Both the position numbers and the translations under genes were made by a program. Of a DNA stretch of 64,000 nt, positions 1 through 10,904 are shown in pieces; position 1 is the first letter of the stretch; the number at the start of each line of letters is the position of its first letter. The notes beneath the pieces are model-generated. The model was not told the origin of the DNA. It worked only from the letters and a program-made list of their open reading frames with translations, and ran no database searches. Source of the stretch: Caedimonas sp. (GTDB taxonomy: Bacteria; Pseudomonadota; Alphaproteobacteria; Caedimonadales; Caedimonadaceae); contig JAEUKR010000039.1 in the NCBI GenBank assembly GCA_016794245.1, forward strand, positions 62,001-126,000, written 5' to 3'.

Positions 1-365
1 TGTTCAGCCGTTCGTTTCTTTTTATGTTGCCGAGAAGTTATTCCAGAGAATAAACAAAGCCAGATCTCAACCTTAAAAAGACCGAATGCCTGGTGTCATC
101 TTCATGTACAAAGCGGGGATCCAGAGAGATCAATCAATGCTAATGACGGTTTGAAAAAACATTAAGGTGATATGATTTCCAGTATTCTTTGCGTGACTTT
201 TTTGTGCAGAAAGCCCTTTCCGCATGTATATGTTTTTGATAGAGAACCTTAAATATATACCCTTCGTCTTTCAAAATCTGGGGAGCGTTAAGCATCAACA
301 TTTTCATTTACCGCACCGCTTTCTGAAATCATTTGGGCGCGATGACATAAATGTCAAATAAATGT
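1..365. other. Non-coding spacer at window edge
   Basis: I see no convincing coding region here. The stretch lies downstream of the minus-strand epimerase gene. Its only recognisable content is the left end of a family A repeat near 254-300. The rest is AT-rich and unremarkable. Confidence 0.5.
254..300 (+). repeat. Family A repeat, left-end fragment
   Basis: The segment carries the A left end (TATACCCTTCGTCTTTCAAA) followed by the CTGGGG-GCGTT block seen in other copies, and then diverges. It is non-coding and lies 3' of the epimerase gene. Confidence 0.75.
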
Positions 366-1295
366 TTAAGAATGAGAATCCGATTTATACCATTCTGCTG
401 TTTTTTTTAACCCCTCTTCCATGGAGTAAGGAGGGACCCAATTAAATTCTTCTCTCATGTCTGAATTATTAATTTCTAAATTTTCTGTTAAACTTTTAAA
501 TGCATTTTTTTTATGAAACAAAATAGCACACCATTTTAAGAGATAGAGAGGGGCAGGGTATAGAAAAACCTTTTTCCCCATTTGTTTTGATAGCATTCTG
601 ATAAGAGAGGGCGTGGATGGGTATTCACGATCTGCAATTCTGAAAATTTCTTTTTTTATGACATCTTTTTGAATGATTGTAAGGATCGCATTAACAAGGT
701 TTCCTATGTACAAGAGACTTCTTCTATTTTTGATTAAACTTAAGGGCAAGGGTAAAGATTTATTTATCAAGTTTAGTAAAGCCAAAAAGTTTGCCTTTAC
801 ATAAGGGCCATAAATGATTGGCGTTCTTAAAATAATAAATTTCGTTTTTTCTTTTTTATTTAAAGACATTAATATTTGTTCTGCTCTCAACTTGGAGAAT
901 CCGTAATAATCAGGCGCATCAACCGTTTCTGCCGTATCCTTTAATGTTGGGCGTTCGGCAAGTATACTGCTCATAAAAATAAATTTTCTTACCCCGACTT
1001 TGAGAGATTCCTCGGCTAACCAGCTTGTTAATTTTGTGTTTACAAGAAGATAATGTTCCAAGGGATATTTTTCGACATGCACGCAAGCGGCCAGATGAAT
1101 AACGCAGGCTGCTTCTTTCACAAGATCAAGAAAGTTTTTTTTTGATTCTTTATCAAAAAGTTCAAAATTATCTTTTTGTATAGAAAGAGAAAGTTTTTTT
1201 ACTTTATATCCTTCCCTTTCCAGAGTTTCACAAAGATGACGCCCCACAAAACCAGTGGCGCCTGTAACAAGAATCATCCTATCATCTTTAACCAT
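366..1295 (-). CDS. NAD-dependent epimerase/dehydratase (extended SDR)
   Basis: This 309-residue protein looks like a cytoplasmic nucleotide-sugar epimerase or dehydratase. A Rossmann dinucleotide-binding motif GATGFVGRH lies near residues 12-20. The SDR catalytic pair appears as YYGFSK near residues 130-135, preceded by the serine-containing strand FIFMSSILAE. The length fits the extended SDR family that includes UDP-glucose 4-epimerase and related O-antigen or nucleotide-sugar enzymes. The substrate cannot be read from the sequence. Residue 7 (MILVTG) is an alternative start that matches family N-termini better. It is the only gene in its orientation before groEL, from which it is separated by a repeat and a terminator. 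Confidence 0.8.
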   Translation of the reverse strand: MVKDDRMILVTGATGFVGRHLCETLEREGYKVKKLSLSIQKDNFELFDKESKKNFLDLVKEAACVIHLAACVHVEKYPLEHYLLVNTKLTSWLAEESLKVGVRKFIFMSSILAERPTLKDTAETVDAPDYYGFSKLRAEQILMSLNKKEKTKFIILRTPIIYGPYVKANFLALLNLINKSLPLPLSLIKNRRSLLYIGNLVNAILTIIQKDVIKKEIFRIADREYPSTPSLIRMLSKQMGKKVFLYPAPLYLLKWCAILFHKKNAFKSLTENLEINNSDMREEFNWVPPYSMEEGLKKTAEWYKSDSHS

Positions 1296-1469
1296 TTTTT
1301 CGTCTCGATCTTGTAACGTATTTACCTTTACCCGGAATGTTGAAGATATCTGAATGTCTCAAATAAAAAATATTTTTGTGATTATTATGAGGATATATCC
1401 GAGAAGTCAACAACCAAGCTTATTGTTTAGATTTATAGCACGATAGCTTGAACATGGCGGATATTTTTA

Positions 1470-1566
1470 TCCCCGTCCCATCTTTGGTCATACAAGAAGT
1501 CTTACGTATGCTGCGCGGGACTCACCAACTGTCCGCCTACCCGATTTGAAAATCCTTGGGGAATAG
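1470..1566 (+). repeat. Composite repeat: B right arm joined to A right half
   Basis: A family B right arm (CCATCTTTGG...AAGAAGTC) runs directly into TTA and then an A right half (GCTGCGCGGGACTCACC and onward). The same junction occurs in the nested copy at 40384-40655, so this is probably a decayed A-with-B composite that lost its left half. It lies downstream of groEL. Confidence 0.75.
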
Positions 1567-1586
1567 GCTCCACTCGTGAGAAATAA

Positions 1587-1613
1587 AAAAGGCTGTATAT
1601 AATACAGCCTTTT
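1587..1613 (-). terminator. Rho-independent terminator of groESL
   Basis: The stem GGCTGTAT/ATACAGCC is extended by an A4/T4 pair and has a 3-nt loop (ATA). On the minus strand it is followed by a T-rich run. It lies about 28 bp beyond the groEL stop codon, as expected for the end of the groES-groEL transcript. Confidence 0.85.
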
Positions 1614-1640
1614 CCATTTTTGAAGAAAGGATAGACTTAA

Positions 1641-3299
<1,659 letters not shown>

Positions 3300-3321
3300 T
3301 TATAAAATGATGTGTTGATCT

Positions 3322-3615
3322 TTAAGCGGCGAGAATGCCGAAAATATCGGACTCTTTCAGGATGAGCAATTCTTCGCCATCCACTTTGACTTCGGTGCCA
3401 GACCATTTGCCGAACACCACGCGATCGCCTGCCTTGACATCAAGCGGACGGATATTGCCTGATTCTTCCCGCGCACCCGATCCTACGGCCACCACTTCGC
3501 CTTCAATGGGTTTTTCTTTTGCGGTATCGGGAATAATGATACCCCCGCTGGTTTTGGAATCTTGTTCAATGCGCCTGATCAGCACGCGATCATGAAGAGG
3601 TCTAAACTTCATCAT
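3322..3615 (-). CDS. groES: Co-chaperonin GroES (Hsp10)
   Basis: This 97-residue protein forms the heptameric lid of the GroEL cage. The start [15 protein letters not shown] and the mobile-loop region ([17 protein letters not shown]) are typical. It is the first gene of groES-groEL. An alternative start at the second Met is equally plausible. The unusual point is its leader: a 39-bp palindromic repeat lies between the CIRCE operator and the ribosome binding site (ACTCCTT on the plus strand). Confidence 0.98.
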   Translation of the reverse strand: MMKFRPLHDRVLIRRIEQDSKTSGGIIIPDTAKEKPIEGEVVAVGSGAREESGNIRPLDVKAGDRVVFGKWSGTEVKVDGEELLILKESDIFGILAA

Positions 3616-3643
3616 TTTTTACTCCTTAATAGTTAAATATTCA

Positions 3644-3682
3644 GACTTCTTTCCTAACCTGTATCTGGTTATGAGGGAAGTC
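3644..3682. repeat. 39-bp short-form family B palindrome in the groESL leader
   Basis: This near-perfect inverted repeat (GACTTC...CTAACC / GGTTAT...GAAGTC) consists only of the two end arms of family B. It is flanked by CA and TA. It lies downstream of CIRCE and about 28 bp before the groES start, so it would be transcribed as a hairpin in the groESL mRNA leader. A second 39-bp copy is at 34367-34405. Confidence 0.8.
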
Positions 3683-3731
3683 TATTCTTCATCAACATCG
3701 ACTAAAGAACCCCTCGTCTTTTCGAGCCATC

Positions 3732-3758
3732 TTAGCACTTGAAAGAGGAGAGTGCTAA
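3732..3758. promoter_or_regulatory. CIRCE operator (HrcA binding site)
   Basis: The inverted repeat is TTAGCACTT, a 9-nt spacer, then GAGTGCTAA. It differs from the classical TTAGCACTC-N9-GAGTGCTAA at one position. It overlaps the start region of the groESL transcript, which implies HrcA repression of the operon. The hrcA gene is not in this window. Confidence 0.95.
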
Positions 3759-3760
3759 TG

Positions 3761-3789
3761 TATTTAGCATTTTCTTTGAGAGAGGTCAA
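3761..3789 (-). promoter_or_regulatory. groESL sigma70-type promoter
   Basis: On the minus strand a -35 TTGACC (3784-3789) and a -10 TAAATA (3761-3766) are separated by 17 bp, directly upstream of CIRCE. The position and spacing are as expected for a HrcA-controlled vegetative promoter. Confidence 0.7.
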
Positions 3790-3852
3790 AGAGTTTTAGC
3801 AGTCTTCTCGCATCGCTCCATGACAAAATCGTTATGCTTGGAATATCCGGGT

Positions 3853-3881
3853 CTTGAAAGTTGTTTTTGAAAAGCTTATAA
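3853..3881 (+). promoter_or_regulatory. Putative sigma32-type promoter of dnaK
   Basis: CTTGAAA at 3853-3859 and CTTATAA at 3875-3881 leave 18 nt between CTTG and CTTAT. This matches the alphaproteobacterial heat-shock consensus CTTG-N17/18-CYTATNT except at the last position. It lies about 100 bp upstream of the dnaK start. Confidence 0.6.
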
Positions 3882-3981
3882 ATAGAAAATTAAAGGAACA
3901 GCGTTTGTTCCTGACAATAAATATAGAATCCTTTAAGATGCTCGATGAGGTTTTGAGGGCTTGCTTAAGAAAGAGGAAAAA

Positions 3982-5937
3982 ATGAGTAAAGTTATAGGTA
4001 TTGACCTTGGAACGACGAACTCATGCGTTGCCGTCATGGAAGGCTTGAGTGCAAAAGTGATTGAAAATGCTGAAGGAATGCGAACGACACCTTCGATTGT
4101 CGCTCTTACGGCGGATGGGGAACGGCTTGTTGGTCAATCGGCCAAGCGCCAGGCAGTGACAAATCCTGAAAATACATTATTCGCCATCAAGCGTTTGATT
4201 GGTCGTCGTTTTGATGATCCGACAACCAAAAAAGATATGGGACTCGTGCCCTATAAAATTATCAGCTCTGATACAGGCGATGCATGGGTTGAAGCCCATA
4301 GCGATAAATATAGCCCCAGTCAGGTGAGCGCCTTCATTCTGCAAAAGATGAAAGAGACGGCCGAGAATTATCTGGGTGAAAAAGTGACCCAGGCTGTAAT
4401 TACGGTTCCTGCTTATTTCAACGATGCCCAGCGTCAGGCGACCAAGGATGCCGGAAAGATCGCGGGTCTTGAGGTGTTGCGGATCATCAACGAACCTACG
4501 GCAGCTGCCCTTGCCTATGGGCTTGAAAAGAAGGGATCGGGAACGATTGCCGTCTATGACTTGGGCGGCGGTACATTCGACGTTTCCATCCTGGAAATTG
4601 GGGATGGCGTTTTCGAGGTCAAATCCACCAATGGCGATACTTTCCTGGGTGGTGAGGATTTTGATCAACAAATTATCGATTATTTGGCGGATGAATTTAA
4701 AAAAGAGCAGGGCATTGATCTGCGTAAAGACAGACTTGCGTTGCAACGCCTGAAGGAAGCCGCTGAAAAAGCCAAAATCGAGCTTTCGAGTACAACACAA
4801 ACCGAAGTCAGTTTGCCGTTCATTACAGCAGATGCTTCAGGCCCGAAACATTTCAATATCAAGCTCACGCGGGCAAAACTGGAATCTCTGGTTGAAAATT
4901 TGATCGAGCGTACGATCCAGCCTTGTAAGTCTGCTCTCAAGGACGCGGGCGTCAGCGCAGGGCAAATCGACGAAGTGATACTGGTAGGCGGGATGACTCG
5001 TATGCCCAAAATCATCGAGACCGTGAAGAACTTTTTTGGGCGCGACCCTCATCGGGGCGTGAATCCTGATGAAGTTGTTGCGATTGGCGCTGCCATTCAG
5101 GGCGGTGTGCTCAAGGGCGATGTGAAAGATGTATTGCTGCTTGACGTCACTCCGCTATCCTTGGGTATTGAAACTCTAGGGGGTGTCTTTACGCGCCTGA
5201 TTGATCGCAACACGACCATTCCGACAAAGAAAAGCCAGGTCTTTTCGACAGCCGATGATAACCAAACTGCCGTCACGATCCGCGTCTTTCAGGGTGAGCG
5301 CGAAATGGCGTCTGCCAATAAGTTGCTTGGCCAGTTTGATTTGATGGGAATTGCTCCAGCTCCTCGCGGAATGCCTCAAATCGAAGTCACCTTTGATATT
5401 GACGCGAATGGTATCGTCAACGTTTCTGCGAAGGATAAGGCAACAGGTAAGGAACAGCAAGTTCGTATCCAGGCTTCGGGTGGTCTTTCCGAGCAGGAAA
5501 TTCAGCAGATGATGAAAGACGCGGAAGCTCATGCGGAAGAGGACAAAAAGTATAAAGAGCTGATGGAAGTGCGCAACCATGGTGAAGGCATGGCGCATGC
5601 GACGGAGAAAAGCCTGAAAGAGCATGGCGATAAAATCTCGGCTGACGATAAAAAATCAATTGAGGACGCCATTTCTGCTTTGCGTGCCAGCTTGGCTGAG
5701 GAAGATGTGGAAGCCATCAAATCTAAAACCCAGGCTTTGATGGAGGTTTCCATGAAGCTGGGCGAGGCAGTTTACAAAGCGACACAACAGGAGGCTCAAG
5801 ATGCTTCTGCGGCAGGCGCCGATGGATCATCGCCTCATACATCGGGATTTTCTGATCGCTCTGATCAGCCTGTTGAAGGTGAAGTCGTCGATGCAGATTT
5901 TGAAGAATTCAAGGATGACAAAAAAAAGAATTCCTGA
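3982..5937 (+). CDS. dnaK: Molecular chaperone DnaK (Hsp70)
   Basis: DnaK is the cytoplasmic ATP-dependent Hsp70, acting with DnaJ and GrpE. The start is placed at the ATG giving [18 protein letters not shown], preceded by AAGAGG. An in-frame TTG seven codons upstream is less likely. The protein has 651 residues. The nucleotide-binding domain includes IDLGTTNSC, the [13 protein letters not shown] phosphate loop and GGMTRMP. It is followed by the linker [18 protein letters not shown], the substrate-binding domain and a C-terminal lid ending in an acidic, Lys-rich tail ([11 protein letters not shown]). dnaJ follows after a repeat-filled gap of about 400 bp, so co-transcription across the repeats is possible. 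Confidence 0.99.
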   Translation: MSKVIGIDLGTTNSCVAVMEGLSAKVIENAEGMRTTPSIVALTADGERLVGQSAKRQAVTNPENTLFAIKRLIGRRFDDPTTKKDMGLVPYKIISSDTGDAWVEAHSDKYSPSQVSAFILQKMKETAENYLGEKVTQAVITVPAYFNDAQRQATKDAGKIAGLEVLRIINEPTAAALAYGLEKKGSGTIAVYDLGGGTFDVSILEIGDGVFEVKSTNGDTFLGGEDFDQQIIDYLADEFKKEQGIDLRKDRLALQRLKEAAEKAKIELSSTTQTEVSLPFITADASGPKHFNIKLTRAKLESLVENLIERTIQPCKSALKDAGVSAGQIDEVILVGGMTRMPKIIETVKNFFGRDPHRGVNPDEVVAIGAAIQGGVLKGDVKDVLLLDVTPLSLGIETLGGVFTRLIDRNTTIPTKKSQVFSTADDNQTAVTIRVFQGEREMASANKLLGQFDLMGIAPAPRGMPQIEVTFDIDANGIVNVSAKDKATGKEQQVRIQASGGLSEQEIQQMMKDAEAHAEEDKKYKELMEVRNHGEGMAHATEKSLKEHGDKISADDKKSIEDAISALRASLAEEDVEAIKSKTQALMEVSMKLGEAVYKATQQEAQDASAAGADGSSPHTSGFSDRSDQPVEGEVVDADFEEFKDDKKKNS

Positions 5938-5952
5938 AGGTTCCTTTAGAGT

Positions 5953-6273
5953 CTGTATTCAGAGTTAGATTGTAAGGTGAAAAATAACTGTTTTTCGAGA
6001 ACCGAAACGCAGCGTACATGAATATACGCGAGCGTTGGATCGCAGTAAAACAGCTATCCTCAAAGGATCTCAGGGTGTGGGAAGGCGGACAAATGGCGAA
6101 GCCTTGCCCCATCTACAAAAAGAATAGACCTCTTGCATAACCAGATATGGCGCGGCGCGGAGATTTTAAGCAAACTCACTCGCGATACCACATCTGGTTA
6201 TGCAAGAGGTCTGATGTAAGCAGGGCGAACCCCGATTATTCAGTGTCCCCTATTTTAAAAGACGAAGGGTAGA
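5953..6273 (-). repeat. Composite repeat C + A (reverse) with nested B
   Basis: Reading right to left, the A left end (GACGAAGGGTA at 6263-6273, reversed) is followed by the A core, an inserted B element (6127-6211), the A right half (6055-6118) and module C (5953-6005). Module C reappears in the opposite orientation at 7676-7733, so dnaJ is bracketed by inverted copies. No gene lies in this gap. Confidence 0.7.
6127..6211. repeat. Family B MITE-like element, 85-bp internally deleted form
   Basis: The termini GACCTCTTGCATAACC and GGTTATGCAAGAGGTC are perfect inverted repeats, followed inward by AGATATGG and CCACATCT. The element is flanked by TA on the left and TG on the right. The interior is shorter than in the 141-147 bp copies. 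It is inserted inside an A element. Confidence 0.85.
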
Positions 6274-6343
6274 CCTAAGAATATGATGTTCCCTTGGAGC
6301 TTGTTTTGGATTATCTGATCATTGAAGAAACAGAGATGTAACG

Positions 6344-7513
6344 ATGGCAAAAAGAGATTATTATGAAATGCTCGGCGTCGCCAAGGATGCTTCGGCTGAT
6401 GACATCAAAAAAGCCTATCGCAAGCTGGCGATGAAATATCATCCGGATCGTAATGCCGATAACAAAGACGCGGAAGCCAAATTCAAAGAACTCAATGAGG
6501 CCTATGAAGTTTTGAAAGATGAGCAAAAACGCGCCGCCTATGATCGGTTTGGTCATGCCGCTTTTGATCAGGCAGCGGGATTTGGAGGGAGAGGCAATGC
6601 GGGAACAAGCCATGAATTTAATTTTGGCAGGAGGAGCGGATTCTCTGTTTTTGAGGAAGTTTTAAACGAATTTATGGGAGGACCCCGTCAGACAGAGGAA
6701 AGAGGGGGTGCCGCGGCAGGTCATCGCGGCTCAGATCGGCGCTTTGATTTAAAGATCTCCTTGGAAGAAGCTTTTCAGGGTACGCAAAAGAAGGTTAAGC
6801 TTCATGGGCGCGTGAAATGTGAGACATGTGAGGGAGCGGGGGCTGAAAAAGGATCGAAACCTGTGACTTGTCCAACGTGCAAGGGACGAGGCGCCGTCAG
6901 AATGCAGCAGGGCTTTTTCACCATTGAGCGTACCTGTACGACGTGTCATGGACAAGGGCAAACCATCCAGAATCCCTGTAAGAAATGTTCTGGCTCCGGC
7001 ACAATCGCGGGAGAGAGGATTCTGAATGTCTCTATTCCCGCTGGTATAGAAGACGGCTCAAGGATTCGTATTGCGGAAGAGGGAGAGGCGGGCTATCGTG
7101 GCGCCGCCCCAGGTGATCTTTATGTTTTTGTCGAAGTAGAACCTCATAATTTCTTTGATCGGGATGGCGCCACTCTTTATTGTCGCGCTCCTATTTCCAT
7201 GGTCATTGCGGCCCTTGGCGGTAACCTTGAAGTCCCGACCATTGAAGGCGGAAAAGCCCGTGTCGTCATTCCCGAAGGCACGCAGTCTGGCAAACAATTC
7301 CGTCTAAAAGGTAAGGGCATGTCTATTTTGAGACGGTCAACACGCGGTGATATGATTATTCAAGTTCAGGTGGAGACGCCAGTGAATTTAACAAAAAAAC
7401 AACGGGAATTACTGGAACAGTTCGATCTGAATTCCAAATCCCATGCTCATAGCCCGGAATCTGAAAAGTTCATCGAAAAGGTGAAGCGTTTTCTTGAAGG
7501 TTTGAAACATTAG
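6344..7513 (+). CDS. dnaJ: Co-chaperone DnaJ (Hsp40, type I)
   Basis: DnaJ stimulates DnaK ATPase activity and delivers substrates to it. The 389-residue protein has a J domain (residues 1-70) with the HPD triad in KYHPDRN. A Gly/Phe-rich linker follows. The zinc-binding region holds four CxxCxGxG modules ([32 protein letters not shown]), and the C-terminal substrate-binding domains follow. The length is normal. It lies downstream of dnaK, as in most proteobacteria, but the spacer on both sides is occupied by repeats in inverted orientation. Confidence 0.99.
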   Translation: MAKRDYYEMLGVAKDASADDIKKAYRKLAMKYHPDRNADNKDAEAKFKELNEAYEVLKDEQKRAAYDRFGHAAFDQAAGFGGRGNAGTSHEFNFGRRSGFSVFEEVLNEFMGGPRQTEERGGAAAGHRGSDRRFDLKISLEEAFQGTQKKVKLHGRVKCETCEGAGAEKGSKPVTCPTCKGRGAVRMQQGFFTIERTCTTCHGQGQTIQNPCKKCSGSGTIAGERILNVSIPAGIEDGSRIRIAEEGEAGYRGAAPGDLYVFVEVEPHNFFDRDGATLYCRAPISMVIAALGGNLEVPTIEGGKARVVIPEGTQSGKQFRLKGKGMSILRRSTRGDMIIQVQVETPVNLTKKQRELLEQFDLNSKSHAHSPESEKFIEKVKRFLEGLKH

Positions 7514-7548
7514 AACCTCTGTTCATAGAATGGCCTCTTGGTCGCAAA

Positions 7549-7733
7549 ATATCCCCGTTGCTTTTCAGACTGTGGGGGTGTTGGACATTGGGTTTGTCCT
7601 GCTCGCAGCGGCGCAAAGTCCTTTGAGTAGGGTTGTTTTCCTGTGATCCGGTAGCTGCGTATGTTTGTATACGTTGCGCTTCGGTTCTCGAAAAACAGTC
7701 ATTTTTTGTCTCACAATTCAAACCCTGAATACA
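7549..7733 (+). repeat. Family A repeat joined to module C
   Basis: The A left part (CCCCGTTGCTTTTCAGAC, then GTGTTGGACATTGG and TGTCCTGCTC) leads through a core near TATACGTTGCG into module C (CTTCGGTTCTCGAAAAACAG). Module C is the inverse of 5953-6005 and resembles 46908-46960. The repeat fills most of the gap between dnaJ and ccmD. Confidence 0.75.
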
Positions 7734-7835
7734 GGTTCCTGGACTTCTTTGAAACGGTTTACCCAAACTCTTGCCATCAAAATGTAAATCACCTATAACT
7801 TCAAAGTCCCTTTCAATGTTGAGTTTGACATAACA

Positions 7836-7982
7836 ATGAATCTTGGCGTTTTTGGAGCCTACGAATTTTATATTGTGAGTGCTTATGGTATCGCGGGGCT
7901 TATCTTTTTGGGGATCTTTTTTTATTCGTGGATTCAACTCAGGATCGTTCGACAGAAATATAAGCGGCTTGCTTCGAAATGA
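7836..7982 (+). CDS. ccmD: Haem exporter small protein CcmD
   Basis: A 48-residue single-span membrane protein (MNLGVFGAYEFYIVSAYGIA at the N-terminus) with one hydrophobic helix and a basic C-terminus (RQKYKRLASK). This is the CcmD pattern: CcmD assists release of haem-loaded CcmE from the CcmABC complex in cytochrome c maturation. The stop codon overlaps the ccmE start (ATGA), as expected for ccmD-ccmE. ccmA, ccmB and ccmC are not in the window. The call rests on context, size and topology. Confidence 0.85.
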   Translation: MNLGVFGAYEFYIVSAYGIAGLIFLGIFFYSWIQLRIVRQKYKRLASK

Positions 7983-8491
7983 CGCCTCAAAAAAAGCATC
8001 GTCTTGCCTTTTTGATGTATTCTTCGCTGTCTTTGTCACTGGGTGTTGTCATCCTTCTTTTCGTCCTCAAGGATAATTTAATGTATTTTTACGTTCCCTC
8101 AGATCTGGCGCCATTGACTTCCTTTTATGGTCAAAAAATACGGTTGGGAGGAATGGTTAAAGAGGGATCAATCAAGCAAGACTTCTCTACACTGAAAACA
8201 TGTTTTATCATTTGTGACGGACATAGTGAAATAAAGGTCGATTATACCGGCGTCTTGCCAGACCTTTTTCGAGAAGGGCAGGGCGTCGTCGCAGAAGGGA
8301 GGCTCGGTTCCGCGAACGTTTTTTTTGCGCATCAGGTTTTGGCTAAACATGATGAAAATTATATGCCGCCTGAGGTCGCAAAATCGCTCAATAAGTCTCA
8401 TAGGAAATTAGCAGTCCAAAGTCTTGCTTCATCGCCTTTATCCAAAGGATTTCAAGATGTGGGCGAAAGGCGGACATCGACGAGTGAGTGA
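7979..8491 (+). CDS. ccmE: Periplasmic haem chaperone CcmE
   Basis: CcmE binds haem covalently in the periplasm and hands it to CcmF/H for attachment to apocytochrome c. The 170-residue protein starts with a cytoplasmic basic stretch and one membrane anchor (residues 10-30). It then has the OB-fold body and the haem-binding motif in LAKHDENYMPPE, where the His of HxxxY is the haem-attachment residue. The last 16 or so codons (GFQDVGERRTSTSE) lie inside a reversed family A repeat that runs on past the stop, so the C-terminal tail and stop codon appear to be repeat-derived. The catalytic body is intact. Confidence 0.95.
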   Translation: MTPQKKHRLAFLMYSSLSLSLGVVILLFVLKDNLMYFYVPSDLAPLTSFYGQKIRLGGMVKEGSIKQDFSTLKTCFIICDGHSEIKVDYTGVLPDLFREGQGVVAEGRLGSANVFFAHQVLAKHDENYMPPEVAKSLNKSHRKLAVQSLASSPLSKGFQDVGERRTSTSE

Positions 8492-8571
8492 TTAACGCCC
8501 ATGCCGTGTGTGAACAGGATAAAGATAAAGCCTCAAAGCCAACGCTCCCATATCTTGAAAGACGAGGGTAT
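8441..8571 (-). repeat. Family A repeat overlapping the 3' end of ccmE
   Basis: A reversed full-length A copy: it begins with the right end (TCCAAAGGATTTCAAGATGT), contains GGCGGACATCGACGAGTGAG and ends with the left end (CTTGAAAGACGAGGGTAT). It supplies the ccmE C-terminus and most of the ccmE-ccmF spacer. Confidence 0.85.
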
Positions 8572-8591
8572 GAAAGAAAATAAAAATATAA

Positions 8592-10904
8592 ATGACTGAT
8601 TTTGGTGAAAGCGCTCTAGTTTCTCTTGTCATTATTTCGGCTTTACAAGTCTTTGCGTCTCTCTTCCTTTATAAATGGCACGCCGAGATCGCTTTAAAGT
8701 CGGCGCAGGCTTCACAATATTTTCAGTTTTTTCTGATTGTGTTTGCTTTTGCGACACAAGTCCACGCGTATGTCGTGACTGACCTAAGCGTCTTTAATGT
8801 GGCAATGAATACCCATCGTGATGCTTGTTTACTTTATAAAATCACCGGTGTGTGGGGCAATCATGAAGGATCGATGTTGCTGTGGCTTCTTGTTCTGGTT
8901 TTTTATGGGACGGCTGTTGCGGCTTTGTCTTCTTGTGCCCCTTCCCTTAAAGTCAAAGTGTTGAGCATACAAAGTATGCTTACGTGTCTCTTCAGTCTTT
9001 TTGTTTTCTATACCTCCAATCCGTTTCTTGAAACATCGGTTCCTTTCCTTGCGGGGCGGGATCTGAATCCCATTCTGCAAGATCCGGCGCTTGCCTTTCA
9101 TCCCCCGACGCTTTATTTAGGATTCGCCGGATTCTCGATCGTATTGAGCTTCGCGTTAGCTTCTCTTCTGGAAAAAAGCCCCAATGTGCGGTGGGTTGAA
9201 TGGACTCGCCCCTGGGCTTTGGCAGCCTGGAGTTTTTTAACCCTGGGGATCACGATGGGCAGTTGGTGGGCTTACTATGAGTTGGGATGGGGCGGATGGT
9301 GGTTCTGGGATCCTGTTGAGAATACGTCGCTGATGCCCTGGCTTGCTGGAACAGCCCTGATTCACGTCTTTGCGGTCGTTCAGAAGCGTCGCCAGTTGTT
9401 GCGGTGGTCTTATTTTCTTTCCATTTTGTGTTTTCTTTTCAGCCTCTTGGGGACTTTTCTCGTCAGATCTGGCGCTTTGTCTTCCGTTCACGCATTTGCT
9501 AGCGCCCCTGAGCGAGGGATTGTTTTATTCGCTATTTTTGCGGGAGTCTCGTTTTTATCCTTGGCGATCTTTTTGGTTCGTTTTAAAAAGTTTGCTCTAA
9601 ACCGCGACCCCATCCCCCTTTCTTCGCGCACAGGGGCTATTCTGTTCAACAATCACTTTTTATTAACGCTTGCTTTCACAGTTTTTTTAGGAACATCCTA
9701 TCCCCTTTTAATCGAGGCCGTCACAGGTGAGACGATCACGGTCGGGACGCCCTACTTTGCCGCGACATTCGTTCCTCTCTCATTACCGTTACTCGGCTTG
9801 ATGGGCGTCAGCGTGTGGATGAAACGGGGAGAAAAAACCAGGCAAAAAACAAGTCCCTTTCTTCATCTCTGGTTCCCCTTCGTGCTGACTTTATGGGTCG
9901 TTTTGGGATTGCTTCTTTTAGAGTTTCAACATTGGCGGGCTATTCTGATGGCAGGAGCAAGCGTTTGGGTTCTTAGTTCCACTTTAAGCGCGGCGATTCA
10001 AAAGCGACGACAGAACTCATGGCCGATGATCCTGGGGCATGGGGGACTTGCAATCGCCGTCTTGGGAATGGCGATAGATACTCTGGGAATGAAAGAGAAT
10101 CTGGTCGCGCTTAAAAAAGGTGAATCGATCGAATTTCAGGGATATGCGATTAAGCTGCAATCGATTCAGCGTCTTAAATTCCCTACCTATGAGGCTGAAC
10201 GAGCCACGATTTATCTCAAAAAAGGAAAGCGGGAATATACTCTTTTTCCTGAAAAACGGTTTTATCCCCATCATCAAACGTTGACGACTGAAACGGCGCT
10301 GCATCATTTTTGGTTTTCCAACCTTTACTTCGCCCTGGGATCTTTTCTTCCTGGTGAGCGGTGGACGCTGCGCATTTATTATCATCCTTTGGTTGAGCTT
10401 ATCTGGTTGGGTGGGCTTTTATTGGCCGCAGCAGGTTTCTTGTCTATTATATCTCAGGTGTTTCAGAGAATGCGTCGTGGAGGCTTTAGGAAAAGAACGT
10501 GCCAGATGATGATGATGTCTCTTGCGTCACTCTTTTTACAAGGAGTGTATCCCGTAGCGGAAGCTGGAGAGATCGAGGGGGGTGAACGCCTTGTAAATTC
10601 TGCGGTGGAACAACGCGCGCGCGTCCTTTTCACTGAAATCAGATGTCCTGTCTGTGCTGGTCAGTCAATCGAGGATTCAAACGCTCCTCTGGCCAGAGAG
10701 TTGCGACGGTCTATTCGCAAAGCGTTGATGGAAGGTCAAACAGACGTCCAGATTCGACAGCATCTTGTCTCTCTTTATGGAGAAAATGTTCTGTTTCGAC
10801 CCCTGCTTGATTCTAAAAATCTGGCTTTGTGGGTACTGCCTTTTCTTGTCGCCCTGGGAGGCGCAGGCTTCATGATCTGGCATGGCCGGAAAGACATTCA
10901 ATAG
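8592..10904 (+). CDS. ccmF: CcmF-CcmH fusion, cytochrome c haem lyase
   Basis: One continuous 770-codon frame. Residues 1 to about 635 form CcmF, a polytopic inner-membrane haem lyase subunit, with the periplasmic WWD motif (WGGWWFWDPVENTSLMPWL near residue 232) and the conserved TM C-terminus. From about residue 640 a signal-like hydrophobic segment leads into a CcmH/CycL domain with the redox motif RCPVCAGQSI (Cys685 and Cys688) and a final membrane helix. The two are usually separate genes, often with ccmG between them; no ccmG is present here. Internal re-initiation at an ATG run near 10507 cannot be excluded. The TAG stop lies on the junction with an inserted family B element. Confidence 0.93.
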   Translation: MTDFGESALVSLVIISALQVFASLFLYKWHAEIALKSAQASQYFQFFLIVFAFATQVHAYVVTDLSVFNVAMNTHRDACLLYKITGVWGNHEGSMLLWLLVLVFYGTAVAALSSCAPSLKVKVLSIQSMLTCLFSLFVFYTSNPFLETSVPFLAGRDLNPILQDPALAFHPPTLYLGFAGFSIVLSFALASLLEKSPNVRWVEWTRPWALAAWSFLTLGITMGSWWAYYELGWGGWWFWDPVENTSLMPWLAGTALIHVFAVVQKRRQLLRWSYFLSILCFLFSLLGTFLVRSGALSSVHAFASAPERGIVLFAIFAGVSFLSLAIFLVRFKKFALNRDPIPLSSRTGAILFNNHFLLTLAFTVFLGTSYPLLIEAVTGETITVGTPYFAATFVPLSLPLLGLMGVSVWMKRGEKTRQKTSPFLHLWFPFVLTLWVVLGLLLLEFQHWRAILMAGASVWVLSSTLSAAIQKRRQNSWPMILGHGGLAIAVLGMAIDTLGMKENLVALKKGESIEFQGYAIKLQSIQRLKFPTYEAERATIYLKKGKREYTLFPEKRFYPHHQTLTTETALHHFWFSNLYFALGSFLPGERWTLRIYYHPLVELIWLGGLLLAAAGFLSIISQVFQRMRRGGFRKRTCQMMMMSLASLFLQGVYPVAEAGEIEGGERLVNSAVEQRARVLFTEIRCPVCAGQSIEDSNAPLARELRRSIRKALMEGQTDVQIRQHLVSLYGENVLFRPLLDSKNLALWVLPFLVALGGAGFMIWHGRKDIQ

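Noticed and set aside
4177-5753. Several long frames on the minus strand opposite dnaK (up to about 200 codons)
   Set aside because: They lie wholly inside the well-conserved dnaK gene, have no family features or ribosome binding sites, and are shadow frames.
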